Assembly (NCBI RefSeq): GCF_003129925.1
Contig: NZ_QFFN01000003.1
Coordinates: forward strand, 1 to 64,000
DNA: 64,000 nt
Direction: 5' to 3'
From: Bifidobacterium catulorum
GTDB lineage: Bacteria > Actinomycetota > Actinomycetes > Actinomycetales > Bifidobacteriaceae
Both the position numbers and the translations under genes were made by a program. Each line of letters starts with the position of its first letter. Position 1 is the first letter of the stretch. Under the pieces are notes generated by a model, which saw only the letters and a program-made list of their open reading frames with translations, searched no databases and was not told where the DNA came from. This document shows, one piece after another, positions 25,470 to 34,406 of the stretch.

Positions 25470-27976
25470 GCGGGAAGAGGGGGACGATGCCCGCGGTGAC
25501 GATGACGGGACTTACCGGGCAGGATGTAAGACGTCGCATGGAGCGGGGCGAGGCCAACACCGTGAGGGACGAGTCGTCGCGGTCGGTGTCGCAGATCATC
25601 CGAGCGAACGTGTTCACACTGTTCAATGCAATCATCGCCGTGGCCATGGTCATGGTGCTGCTCACCGGCCAATGGCGCGACTCCGTGTTCGGGTTCGTCA
25701 TCATCATCAACACCGGCATCGGCATCGTCACCGAACTCAAGGCCAAGCGCACGCTCGACCGGCTGTCGATCCTCGTCGCCGCGAAATACCTCGTCCGCCG
25801 CGACGGAGACGACGTCGAGATCGCGCACGACGAGATAGTCAGGGACGACCTGCTGTGGATACGGTCGGGCGACCAGATCCCCGCCGACATGGAGCTGACG
25901 GCTTCATGGGGGCTCGAACTCGACGAGTCCATGCTGACCGGCGAATCGAGGACCGTACGCAAATCCGTGGGAGACACCGCGTACTCGGGTTCGACCGCCG
26001 TCGCCGGCATGGCGCTCGGCCGCGTGACCGCGGTGGGGGAGCACAGCTACGCGGCCCGCCTCGCCGCCGAGGCGAAGGTCTACAAAAAGACGCGTTCCGA
26101 CCTCAACGCCGGCATCGACACGATACTGAGGTTCATGACGTTCCTCGTCGTGCCGCTGTGCGCCCTGCTGATCTGGACGCAGCTGAACACCGTCGGCGGA
26201 TGGGACGCCGCGGTATCCACCGGCGCATGGCGTCAGGCCGTGGTCTCCGCCGTCGCCGGCGTGGTCGGCATGATCCCCGAAGGTCTCGTGCTGCTCACAT
26301 CGCTCAACTTCGCCGTCGCCGCCATGCGGCTCGCACGGCACAACACGCTCGTCCAGGAGCTCGAATCCGTGGAGACGCTCGCCCGCGTCGACGCGCTGAA
26401 CCTCGACAAGACCGGCACCATCACCGACGGCGGCATCGCCTTCGACCGGGTGGAGATGCTCGACGGCGACGCATCGGACGAAGCGAGACGCCTGGCCGAA
26501 CAGGCGCTGTTCGACCTGGCGAACGAGGAACGGCCCAACGGCACCGGTAGGGCCATCCTCGACGGACTGGGGGAGCGGGGCGTGACCGCGGGCAAGGTCG
26601 CGGCGCGCGTGCCGTTCTCCTCCGCACGGAAATGGAGCGCCGTGGAAATCGGATCCGGCGGGCGCGGCGACCGGGCGACGGCATGGTACATGGGCGCCCC
26701 CGAAGTGCTGCTGTCCTGCCTGAGGGAATCCCACGACGACATCCTCGACCGGGCGAACGCCATCGCCGCCGAAGGCAGCCGCGTGGTGCTGCTCGCCCGG
26801 GCGCACACCGTCCCGGATTCCATCCAAGGCCCCGGGGCATGGTCCGATTCCGACCCGCGGCCGCTGCCGGACGCGGAGCCCGTCGCCCTGGTCGTCTGCT
26901 CCGAGCGAATCCGGCCCGACGCGGAAAGGACCCTCGCATGGTTCCGCGAACAGGGCGTGCGATGCCGGCTCATCTCCGGAGACAACCCGCGCACCGTCGC
27001 CGCCATCGCCGGCAAGGTGCGGCTCACCGGCGACGAGCCGCCACGGTACATGGACGCCCGCGAACTGCCCGACATCACCGATCCCGACGCGCTCGCCGAA
27101 ACCCTGGAACGCGTCGACGTGCTCGGCCGCGTCCTGCCCGAACAGAAGAAGGCCATCGTGCAGGCCCTGCACCGGCGCGGACACACCGTGGCCATGACCG
27201 GCGACGGCGTCAACGACACGCTCGCCCTCAAGGAGGCCGACCTCGGCATCGCCATGGGCAACGCCGCTCCCGCCGCCAAGGCCGTGGCCCAGGTCGTGCT
27301 CGTCGACTCGAAATTCTCCCACCTGCCCGACGTCGTCGCCCGCGGGCGCCAGGTCATGGCCAACATGGAACGCGTCGCCAGCCTGTTCCTCGTCAAGACC
27401 GTCTACTCGGCCATCATCTCCCTCGGCGTCGTGCTCACCGCCATGCCCTACCCGTACCTTCCCCGGCACATCACCTACGTGGGCGCGCTCACCATCGGCA
27501 TGCCGGCGTTCATCCTCGCGCTCGCGCCCAACACCCGCCGATACATCCCGGGGTTCCTCCGCCGCGTCGTCGCCTTCGCCCTGCCCGGCGGCATCGCCAC
27601 CGGCCTGTCGGTGCTGCTCTGCGCATGGATCGTGCCGCACGCCATGGGATGGGACCTCTCACGCCCCGACGACCTCGACGCCATGCGCGCCACAAGCGCC
27701 ATCATCCTGTTCCTCATGGGCGTGTTCGTGCTCGCCCGCGTCGCCCGGCCGCTGCGCTCCTGGCGGGGAGGACTCGTGGCGTTCTTCGCGGCCGCAGGCG
27801 TCATCGGCATGTTCATCCCCTTCGTCGCGAACTTCTTCGCCCTCATCATCCCCGCCGGCAGGACGCTCACGGCCACCGCCGTCGCGCTCGCCGTCGCCGC
27901 GGCGATCTTCGTGGTCTGCATCATCGTCGTCCCAAAAATCGGGCGCATTATTACACACGAAACAAAAACACGCTAG
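25466..27976 (+). CDS. CtpE-like cation-transporting P-type ATPase
   Basis: An 836-residue P-type ATPase resembling actinobacterial CtpE, a protein linked to calcium uptake in mycobacteria. Motifs in order: GDQIPADMEL, the dephosphorylation loop MLTGESRTVRKS, membrane motif GMIPEGLVLLTS, phosphorylation site LDKTGTITDG, hinge TGDGVNDTLALKEADLGIAMG. About ten membrane helices are expected, with four after the hinge. No N-terminal metal-binding domain is present. The ATG at 25466 overlaps the lipoprotein stop (ATGA). An ATG at 25487 has a better site (GAGGGGG). The ion cannot be fixed by eye. Confidence 0.93.
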   Translation: MSGKRGTMPAVTMTGLTGQDVRRRMERGEANTVRDESSRSVSQIIRANVFTLFNAIIAVAMVMVLLTGQWRDSVFGFVIIINTGIGIVTELKAKRTLDRLSILVAAKYLVRRDGDDVEIAHDEIVRDDLLWIRSGDQIPADMELTASWGLELDESMLTGESRTVRKSVGDTAYSGSTAVAGMALGRVTAVGEHSYAARLAAEAKVYKKTRSDLNAGIDTILRFMTFLVVPLCALLIWTQLNTVGGWDAAVSTGAWRQAVVSAVAGVVGMIPEGLVLLTSLNFAVAAMRLARHNTLVQELESVETLARVDALNLDKTGTITDGGIAFDRVEMLDGDASDEARRLAEQALFDLANEERPNGTGRAILDGLGERGVTAGKVAARVPFSSARKWSAVEIGSGGRGDRATAWYMGAPEVLLSCLRESHDDILDRANAIAAEGSRVVLLARAHTVPDSIQGPGAWSDSDPRPLPDAEPVALVVCSERIRPDAERTLAWFREQGVRCRLISGDNPRTVAAIAGKVRLTGDEPPRYMDARELPDITDPDALAETLERVDVLGRVLPEQKKAIVQALHRRGHTVAMTGDGVNDTLALKEADLGIAMGNAAPAAKAVAQVVLVDSKFSHLPDVVARGRQVMANMERVASLFLVKTVYSAIISLGVVLTAMPYPYLPRHITYVGALTIGMPAFILALAPNTRRYIPGFLRRVVAFALPGGIATGLSVLLCAWIVPHAMGWDLSRPDDLDAMRATSAIILFLMGVFVLARVARPLRSWRGGLVAFFAAAGVIGMFIPFVANFFALIIPAGRTLTATAVALAVAAAIFVVCIIVVPKIGRIITHETKTR

Positions 27977-28015
27977 AACTAATGTGTTAATGATTTCGTA
28001 ATTCACGGAGGTCGT

Positions 28016-30718
28016 ATGTCCATCCATGACGATCAACTTGCCCGGCTGAACGTTGCCGGCAAGGATTTCGACTACTATTCCATCGCCGACCTGCCCGGCA
28101 TCGACCATCTGCCGTACTCGCTCAAGGTGCTCGTCGAGAACCTCGTGCGCAACATCGACGGCGCCAACATCACCGACGAGCACGTCAGGGCCCTGCTCGA
28201 CTGGGACCCGGACGCCGAACCCAGCCACGAGATCCAGTTCACGCCCAGCCGCGTCGTCATGCAGGACTTCACCGGCGTGCCCTGCATCGTCGACCTCGCC
28301 ACCATGCGCGACGCCGTCAAGCAGCTCGGCGGCGATCCCGAGGTCATCAACCCGCAGGTCCAGTCCGACATGGTCATCGACCACTCCGTGCAGATCGACA
28401 AATACGCGCTCGCCGACGCCGTCCAGCAGAACATGGACATCGAATACCAGCGCAACGGCGAACGCTACCAGTTCCTCCGCTGGGGCCAGCAGGCGTTCCG
28501 CAACTTCCGCGTCGTGCCCCCGGGGACCGGCATCATCCACCAGGTCAACATCGAATACCTGGCCAAAGTGGTCATGACCCGCGCCGAGGAGAACGGCAAC
28601 ACGCTCGCCTATCTCGACTCCTGCGTCGGCACCGACTCCCACACCACCACCGAAAACGGACTCGGCGTACTCGGCTGGGGCGTCGGCGGCATCGAGGCCG
28701 AAGCCGCCATGCTCGGCCAGCCCATCTCCATGCTTGTGCCCCGCGTCGTAGGATTCAAGCTCACCGGCTCCATCCCCGAAGGCGTCACCGCCACCGACGT
28801 GGTCCTCACCATCACCGACATGCTCCGCCAGCACGGAGTCGTCGGCAAATTCGTCGAATTCTACGGCGAAGGCATTGCCTCGGTGCCGCTCGCCAACCGC
28901 GCCACCATCGGTAACATGAGCCCCGAATTCGGCTCCACCTGCGGCATCTTCCCCATCGACGACGTCACCCTCGACTACCTGCGCCTCACCGGCCGCAGCG
29001 AGGAGCAGGTCGCGCTCGTCGAAGCCTACGCCAAGGCCAACAAGCTGTGGGGCGACGCCAAGGACCCGGACTACGTCGAACCTCGGTACTCCGAATACAT
29101 GGAACTCGACCTTGGCGACGTCGTGCCCTCCATCGCAGGACCCAAGCGCCCGCAGGACCGCATCACGCTCGCCGAATCCAAGAAGACATTCGAAGACACC
29201 CTGCCCGCCTACGAGACCGACAAGACCGTCACGGAGCCTGTCCCCGTCTCCACCTCGTTCCGCGGCGACTTCGACCTGGAGAACGGCGATGTGGCCATCG
29301 CCTCCATCACCTCCTGCACCAACACCTCCAACCCGAGCGTCATGATCGCCGCGGGCCTCATCGCCCGCAACGCCCACGCCAAGGGACTCAAGCCCAAGCC
29401 CTGGGTCAAGACCTCCCTCGCCCCCGGATCGCAGGTCGTCGCCGACTACCTCAAGGCCGCCGGCCTGCAGGACGACCTCGACGCCCTCGGCTACCAGCTC
29501 GTCGGTTTCGGCTGCGCCACCTGCATCGGCAACTCCGGCCCGCTGCTGCCCGAGATCAGCGAAGCCATCAGCGCCAACGACCTCACCGTCACCGCCGTGC
29601 TCTCCGGCAACCGCAACTTCGAAGGCCGCATCAGCCCCGACGTCAAGATGAACTACCTGGCGTCCCCGCCGCTCGTCATCGCCTACGCGCTCGCCGGCAC
29701 CATGGACTTCGACTTCGCGACCCAGCCGCTCGGAACGGATGCCGACGGCAACGACGTCTACCTCAAGGACATCTGGCCCACCAACGCCGAGGTCGAAGCC
29801 GTGGTCAACGGCACCGTCAACCGCGAGATGTTCCTCAAGGACTACGCCTCCGTCTTCGACGGCGACCGCCGTTGGAAGGGCCTCGACGTGCCCGAAGGCG
29901 AGCTCTTCGCATGGGATCCGGAATCCACGTACGTGCGCAGGCAGACGTTCTTCGACGGCATGAACGCCACCCCGGACCCGGTGAAGGACATCCACGGCGC
30001 CCGCGTGCTCGCCCTGCTCGGCGACTCCGTCACCACCGACCACATCTCCCCGGCCGGCGCGTTCAAGGCGTCCAGCCCCGCCGGCAGGTACCTCACCGAG
30101 CGCGGCGTGCAGCCGAAGAACTTCAACTCCTACGGCTCCCGTCGAGGCAACCACGAGATCATGGTCCGCGGCACCTTCGGCAACATCCGACTGCGCAACC
30201 AGCTGCTCGCCTCGGTGGGCGAGGAGGTGACGCCCGGCGGCTTCACCTACGACTTCACCACCGGCAAGCCGTCCACCATCTTCGACGCCTCCCTCAACTA
30301 CAAGGCCGCCGGCACGCCGCTCGTCGTCCTCGCCGGCAAGGAGTACGGCACCGGATCGTCGCGCGACTGGGCCGCCAAAGGCACCCTCATGCTTGGCGTG
30401 AAAGCCGTGATCACCGAGAGCTTCGAGCGCATCCACCGTTCCAACCTCATCGGCATGGGCGTGCTGCCGCTGCAGTTCCCGGCCGGCGAATCCTACGGGT
30501 CGCTGGGCCTCGACGGTACCGAGACCTACGACATCGACGGCATCGACGAGCTCAACGCGGGCGCCACCCCGAAGACCGTCCACGTCACGGCCACGCACAA
30601 GGACGGCTCGAAGACCGAATTCGACGCCGTCGTGCGCATCGACACGCCCGGCGAGGCCGACTACTACCGTAACGGCGGCATTCTCCAGTACGTGTTGAGG
30701 AACCTCATGAGGAAATGA
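28016..30718 (+). CDS. acnA: aconitate hydratase A
   Basis: A 900-residue aconitase of the AcnA/IRP1 type that isomerises citrate to isocitrate. The three cluster-binding cysteines are in [11 protein letters not shown] (Cys near 433) and [14 protein letters not shown] (Cys near 499 and 502). [19 protein letters not shown] and the swivel-domain motif [13 protein letters not shown] are also present. In bifidobacteria, which lack a full citric acid cycle, it feeds 2-oxoglutarate and glutamate synthesis. GGAGG lies before the ATG, 40 bases after the ATPase stop. Two long hairpins follow the gene. Confidence 0.97.
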   Translation: MSIHDDQLARLNVAGKDFDYYSIADLPGIDHLPYSLKVLVENLVRNIDGANITDEHVRALLDWDPDAEPSHEIQFTPSRVVMQDFTGVPCIVDLATMRDAVKQLGGDPEVINPQVQSDMVIDHSVQIDKYALADAVQQNMDIEYQRNGERYQFLRWGQQAFRNFRVVPPGTGIIHQVNIEYLAKVVMTRAEENGNTLAYLDSCVGTDSHTTTENGLGVLGWGVGGIEAEAAMLGQPISMLVPRVVGFKLTGSIPEGVTATDVVLTITDMLRQHGVVGKFVEFYGEGIASVPLANRATIGNMSPEFGSTCGIFPIDDVTLDYLRLTGRSEEQVALVEAYAKANKLWGDAKDPDYVEPRYSEYMELDLGDVVPSIAGPKRPQDRITLAESKKTFEDTLPAYETDKTVTEPVPVSTSFRGDFDLENGDVAIASITSCTNTSNPSVMIAAGLIARNAHAKGLKPKPWVKTSLAPGSQVVADYLKAAGLQDDLDALGYQLVGFGCATCIGNSGPLLPEISEAISANDLTVTAVLSGNRNFEGRISPDVKMNYLASPPLVIAYALAGTMDFDFATQPLGTDADGNDVYLKDIWPTNAEVEAVVNGTVNREMFLKDYASVFDGDRRWKGLDVPEGELFAWDPESTYVRRQTFFDGMNATPDPVKDIHGARVLALLGDSVTTDHISPAGAFKASSPAGRYLTERGVQPKNFNSYGSRRGNHEIMVRGTFGNIRLRNQLLASVGEEVTPGGFTYDFTTGKPSTIFDASLNYKAAGTPLVVLAGKEYGTGSSRDWAAKGTLMLGVKAVITESFERIHRSNLIGMGVLPLQFPAGESYGSLGLDGTETYDIDGIDELNAGATPKTVHVTATHKDGSKTEFDAVVRIDTPGEADYYRNGGILQYVLRNLMRK

Positions 30719-30727
30719 GATGACGGA

Positions 30728-30873
30728 GTGTCCTCGGCACCTCAGCGGAATCGACGTATGCCAATACGTCTTCGCCTGCTGATGCACCGAGGACACACGC
30801 GGCGCCGCTTCGGGGCGCGGGCCCATGGGCCGGAGGAATCGACGTATGGCACCATGCCTTCGTCCTCCGGCCC
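30728..30873. repeat. two long hairpins with a shared core between acnA and the response regulator
   Basis: Hairpin A (30728-30796) has outer arms GTGTCCTCGG/CCGAGGACAC and an inner GACGTAT/ATACGTC stem. Hairpin B (30827-30873) has arms GGGCCGGAGGA/TCCTCCGGCCC. Both contain GGAATCGACGTATG on the left side of the inner stem. The genes on either side converge, so they could act as bidirectional terminators. The shared core suggests duplication or a repeated element. Confidence 0.7.
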
Positions 30874-30888
30874 GGCGAATCGAAGCCG

Positions 30889-31590
30889 CTACGCCAGCGG
30901 GGACGGCAGATCGGCCCTGCCCACCAGCTGCGCCAGCTGCACACGGTTCATGCACAGCTTCTCCGAAGCCGAGGAAAGATGCGCCTTCGTCGTGCGTTCG
31001 CTGGTGAACATGCGCGCGGCTATCTCCTGATTCGTCAAACCATCGGCGGCCAGCAGCACCGCCTCGCGTTCCCGCTCGCTCAACGAATCCAGCAGCGTCC
31101 TCGCCTCATCCCGACGCGTCATCGGCCGGTGCGTATGCAGATCGGCCAACAGCTGGCGCTGACTCGCCGGATTATACTGCGGACGCCCCTCGCGCACCCT
31201 GATGATGCGGTCGATGATCTCCTCCGGGGCATCCGTCTTCGACACGAATCCCTCGGCCCCGGCCTCGGCGGCACGTTCCACCGTGCCCTTGGGGGAAAGC
31301 GACGTAAGAATCAGCACATGCGGGGGATCGGGAAGACGCCGTAGCCGCGACGTCGCCGTGATGCCGTCCCCGTTCGGCATGGCGATATCCATAAGCACCA
31401 CATCCGGATGATGCTCACGTGCCTTGGCGACGGCATCCTCGCCATCATGCGCCATGAACGTCACGGTGACGCGTCCCCGCGAATAATCGTTGAGAATCAA
31501 CTGCATCGCCTGGCAGATCATCGGGTCGTCGTCGACGATGCCCACCGTGATCGGCGTGGGAACGGAGACGGGCTGCATGGATGAAGGCAT
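30889..31590 (-). CDS. NarL/LuxR-family response regulator
   Basis: A 233-residue response regulator. The receiver domain has the acidic pair VDDDP near residue 20 and the phosphorylatable Asp in HPDVVLMDIAMPNGDG, plus the conserved Thr and Lys later (LILTSLSPKG, FVSKTDAPEE). The C-terminal LuxR-type helix-turn-helix is LSEREREAVLLAADGLTNQEIAARM. It lies four bases after the cognate histidine kinase gene and is translated right behind it. Confidence 0.94.
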   Translation of the reverse strand: MPSSMQPVSVPTPITVGIVDDDPMICQAMQLILNDYSRGRVTVTFMAHDGEDAVAKAREHHPDVVLMDIAMPNGDGITATSRLRRLPDPPHVLILTSLSPKGTVERAAEAGAEGFVSKTDAPEEIIDRIIRVREGRPQYNPASQRQLLADLHTHRPMTRRDEARTLLDSLSEREREAVLLAADGLTNQEIAARMFTSERTTKAHLSSASEKLCMNRVQLAQLVGRADLPSPLA

Positions 31591-31594
31591 ATCC

Positions 31595-33001
31595 TCATCG
31601 TAGCGGCACGAACGGCAGTTTCACGTCAAGATGGAAGTCGTTACGCTCATCATAGCCGTATTCGCAGGTGCCGCCCGCCTGCTGCACCCGCGCTCTGAGC
31701 CCCGGCAGCCCATTGCCTCCGGAGCGGGGGAGCGTCCCCGTGGCCACAGGCGTGCCCGGCAAGGCCGTCGAGGCCGCGGCATCGTCCGGCCGCCCCGTCG
31801 CATTCGTGAACAGTATGATCACCCCATGTGGCCTCTCCGCCGTGATCTCCAACGACACATGCTGGCCCGGAGCATGACGACGGGCGTTCGTCAGCCCCTC
31901 CTGGACGGCACGGAACGCGATCTTGCCGATGTCCGGATGCAGCGAACCGAGATCCCGGATGTCGATCCACGTATCCAACGCCATACCCGCAGAGCGTGCC
32001 GAACCGATGACGTCATACAACGCCTCGCGTGTCAGCGCGGTACCGGAGTCCGGAGCCAGCATCGCCCGCGCATCCTGCGGGTGCCGGAGCATGTCGATGA
32101 TGTCATGGGCCTCATCCAGCGCCCCCGCCGACTGTCGTCGAATCTCGTCGGCACGTTTCGCCAGATCGGCGGCTGAGGCCATGGCATCGTCGGCGTCGTT
32201 CGATGGATGACCAGCGTCGCCCGGTCGCAGCATCGAGGCGAGCCGCGTCGCCTGGGCCTGCAGCGCGCTCGCGTTGACGGCGATCAGCGACAGGCTGTGC
32301 GCCAGCGTGTCATGCGCCTCGGCGGCCACCGCGTCCGCGAACCGCTGCGCATCGAGATCCGTCTGCAGTCCATTCGCGCGCTCGCGTTCGTTGTCCGCAC
32401 GGGCGGCCGCATCCGCAGCCACGGTCCTGTTGCGCATATGCAATCCGGAAAGGACGGCCACGGCGAACGTACCGACGGACCACAGCGTGGCGGCCGCGAC
32501 GATGGCCAGGGAATCGGCATCCACCACCGCCGGAACCCCGTCGACGCCGGTGCCGGGCCGGGCGAACAACAAGCGCCACACCGAATAGTCGGCCGGGCGA
32601 AGCAGGTCCATGACCTCCACTTTGACGCAGCACGCCGCCGACAACGCCGTGCAGACGGACACGACGCGACGGTCACGACACCGCGCAAGAACCCCCGCGA
32701 GGGCGAACAGCGGCAACGCCGAGCCGGACGGCGTCAGCAGCACCGCCAGACAGGACGCCACACAGACATGCACGGGACGCTCGCCCCGGCGCAGCAGCAG
32801 GAACGGCGCCACGAACCCGATCAGCAGGCCCGCCACGCCCCACACGTAGCCGAGGTCGTATCCCGTATGCCGGAACCAGTTCGACGCATACGCGGTCTGC
32901 ACAAGCATGTCGAGCATAGAGACCGCGACCATGGCCACGGTCCAACGCCTCCTCACGCCCACGGGCGGGTCCATGTTCCGGGAATCTGTCAGATCGGTCA
33001 T
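31595..33001 (-). CDS. sensor histidine kinase (NarL/DesK type)
   Basis: A 468-residue membrane kinase. The N-terminal 150 residues hold about five membrane helices with only short loops. A further hydrophobic pair near 190-215 and a coiled-coil linker lead to the HisKA_3 phosphoacceptor site (EAHDTLAHSLSLIAVNAS, His near 249). The ATPase domain has VQEGLTNARRHAPG (N box) and GGNGLPGLRARVQQAGG (G box). The lack of a large extracellular domain suggests it senses membrane state or a membrane partner. The start MTDLTDSRNM is the first to match the domain layout, and no strong ribosome site is seen. It diverges from the Ltp-repeat gene. Confidence 0.9.
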   Translation of the reverse strand: MTDLTDSRNMDPPVGVRRRWTVAMVAVSMLDMLVQTAYASNWFRHTGYDLGYVWGVAGLLIGFVAPFLLLRRGERPVHVCVASCLAVLLTPSGSALPLFALAGVLARCRDRRVVSVCTALSAACCVKVEVMDLLRPADYSVWRLLFARPGTGVDGVPAVVDADSLAIVAAATLWSVGTFAVAVLSGLHMRNRTVAADAAARADNERERANGLQTDLDAQRFADAVAAEAHDTLAHSLSLIAVNASALQAQATRLASMLRPGDAGHPSNDADDAMASAADLAKRADEIRRQSAGALDEAHDIIDMLRHPQDARAMLAPDSGTALTREALYDVIGSARSAGMALDTWIDIRDLGSLHPDIGKIAFRAVQEGLTNARRHAPGQHVSLEITAERPHGVIILFTNATGRPDDAAASTALPGTPVATGTLPRSGGNGLPGLRARVQQAGGTCEYGYDERNDFHLDVKLPFVPLR

Positions 33002-33168
33002 ATCCGACAAGCGTAGACGCTCGCCCAGTCGTACGCCATTGCCCGGGGCGGCCGGCGGCATCGCCCGTTCGGGCAATCCGAAACGGCCGTTCGTACACTG
33101 ACGGCGCAGCCGCGAAACCGGTACGTTGAGCCATGTACGAGACCTCGAAGAAAGAAGGACTGCCAATC

Positions 33169-33789
33169 ATGACCAGCAACAACGGACCCGTGCCGGGCGG
33201 CCGGCCGACGCCGCAACAGCCCGGAACCGCATATCAGGCGCCGAAGCGCGGATCGAAACGAGACAGGAGGCCGAAGAAGCCGTTCTGGAGGAGATGGTGG
33301 TTCTGGTTGATCGTCGTCCTCATCGTCATCGGCGCCGCGGCCAGCACGGGCGGCGGATCGTCGACGGATGGAACGACAGGCGCATCGCAGGCGCAATCCT
33401 CGCAGACGCAATCCTCGCAGACCGGAGGCGCGGGTACGTCCGATGGCTCCACCGGCCAGAAGAAGAGCGAGGATCCATCCGTCCCAGCCGACTACAGGTC
33501 CGCCCTGCGCCAGGCCGAAACCTATGCCAACACCATGCATATGTCCAAGCAGGGCGTATACGACCAGCTGACCAGCGAATACGGGGGACAGTTCTCCGCA
33601 AAGGCCGCGCAATACGCGATCGACAACGTCAAGGCCGATTGGAACGCCAACGCGCTCGCCAAGGCCAAGACCTATCAGGAGGACATGGCCATGTCGCCCG
33701 AGGCGATTCGTGACCAGCTGACCAGCAAGGACGGTGAGAAGTTCACCGCGGATGAGGCCAACTACGCCATCGAGCATCTCAATGGGTGA
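33169..33789 (+). CDS. membrane-anchored protein with two Ltp (host cell surface-exposed) repeats
   Basis: A 206-residue protein. After a Pro-rich basic N-terminus it has one membrane helix (WWFWLIVVLIVIGAAAS, about 41-57), a Ser/Gln/Gly-rich linker, then two helix-turn-helix-like repeats of the Ltp family. The first is ALRQAETYANTMHMSKQGVYDQLTS, the second AKAKTYQEDMAMSPEAIRDQLTS. In Streptococcus phage TP-J34 a lipoprotein with such repeats blocks superinfecting phage DNA entry, but most bacterial copies are uncharacterised. Here there is no lipobox, so anchoring is by the helix. AAGGA precedes the ATG at 33169. An ATG at 33133 would add 12 residues. It diverges from the histidine kinase gene. 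Confidence 0.85.
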   Translation: MTSNNGPVPGGRPTPQQPGTAYQAPKRGSKRDRRPKKPFWRRWWFWLIVVLIVIGAAASTGGGSSTDGTTGASQAQSSQTQSSQTGGAGTSDGSTGQKKSEDPSVPADYRSALRQAETYANTMHMSKQGVYDQLTSEYGGQFSAKAAQYAIDNVKADWNANALAKAKTYQEDMAMSPEAIRDQLTSKDGEKFTADEANYAIEHLNG

Positions 33790-33799
33790 GCCGTCGTCG

Positions 33800-33834
33800 C
33801 CGGCCGGGCCACGGATGACGTGGCCGGCCGGGCC
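33800..33834 (+). terminator. hairpin after the Ltp-repeat gene
   Basis: CCGGCCGGGCCACG pairs with CGTGGCCGGCCGG with one bulged base around a short loop, 11 bases after the stop codon. There is no T-tract. Confidence 0.6.
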
Positions 33835-34137
33835 GATTCCAGTCCAAACGCACAGCAACATCCCATCATCGAACGCAACACGCCGTGCGAAAAGCCTTTC
33901 GATGTCAAAAAGGCATCAAAACCATAACAATATGCGGCAATGCTGATACTGTTGGCGGATGAAGGGAACGAAGGGTCTTGCGCTGTAGCAGTATTCGGCG
34001 CTCCTGGAGTAAAGCGCATCGGAGAACGAGCCCCGATGCGGACATGACGCGGCCGCAATGCGACACGGCCGCGATGCGCGAATGGCATGCAACAACGCGG
34101 GCCTGCGCGCAGGAGCAGGAGCGAAGGAGTTCTTACC
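33835..34137. other. 303-base stretch with no supported long gene, AT-richer than surroundings
   Basis: The first third is clearly richer in A/T than the flanking genes and includes a small dyad (GCCTTT/AAAGGC near 33895-33925). The last part has a near-direct repeat (CGGCCGCAATGCG at 34050 and CGGCCGCGATGCG at 34066). It may be a long leader of the 49-residue gene that follows, or hold a small RNA. I cannot show either. Confidence 0.4.
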
Positions 34138-34287
34138 ATGACGCAGCATCAATGCACCATCGCCGGATGCGACGCACCGGCGGAAGCCAGCGGATTGTGC
34201 GAACGGCATTTCACCAGGGCGCTTGTCTATGGACAGCTCCGTCTGCCAAGGCGGCAGGCGGTCCCGGCCCCGGTGAAGCAGCAATGA
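34138..34287 (+). CDS. 49-residue Cys/His-rich protein, probable zinc knuckle
   Basis: A very small protein, MTQHQCTIAGCDAPAEASGL at the start. It has four potential metal ligands in the spacing C-x4-C-x8-C-x2-H within residues 6-23 and a basic C-terminal half. This pattern recurs in short actinobacterial and phage-encoded proteins and may bind zinc and nucleic acid. GAAGGAG stands at good spacing before the ATG, and two hairpins follow the stop, so expression is likely. Function unknown. Confidence 0.7.
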   Translation: MTQHQCTIAGCDAPAEASGLCERHFTRALVYGQLRLPRRQAVPAPVKQQ

Positions 34288-34300
34288 TTCATATCCGGAA

Positions 34301-34339
34301 GATTCGCGTCCGATACATGCCGTGCATCGGACGCGAATC
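34301..34339 (+). terminator. first of two terminator hairpins after the small Cys/His gene
   Basis: GATTCGCGTCCGAT and ATCGGACGCGAATC form a perfect 14-base stem with an 11-base loop, 13 bases after the stop codon. Confidence 0.75.
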
Positions 34340-34345
34340 CTGAAT

Positions 34346-34394
34346 GATGGCGGCGGGCGTTCGACGATGGACGCCCGCCGCCATCATCGTTTTC
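34346..34394. terminator. second terminator hairpin, convergent with the DMT transporter gene
   Basis: GATGGCGGCGGGCGT and ACGCCCGCCGCCATC form a perfect 15-base stem with a 10-base loop, followed on the plus strand by ATCGTTTT. It can serve both the small gene and the convergent transporter gene, which ends at 34407. Confidence 0.8.
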
Positions 34395-34406
34395 CCCAGT
34401 ACACCG

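Noticed and set aside
25600-25625. CGAAC-like sequence near 25608 as a second LexA site
   Set aside because: It lies inside the P-type ATPase coding region and its arms do not match the SOS consensus fully.
27659-30955. A 1098-codon open frame on the minus strand opposite acnA
   Set aside because: High-GC codon bias removes stop codons from the opposite strand. The frame is antisense to a well-matched aconitase, has no family features and contains no ribosome binding site.
31821-33016. Plus-strand open frames opposite the histidine kinase gene
   Set aside because: Antisense shadows of a kinase with clear H, N and G boxes.
33169-33789. Ltp-repeat gene as part of a prophage
   Set aside because: No other phage gene is near, GC content is normal and a two-component system sits next to it.
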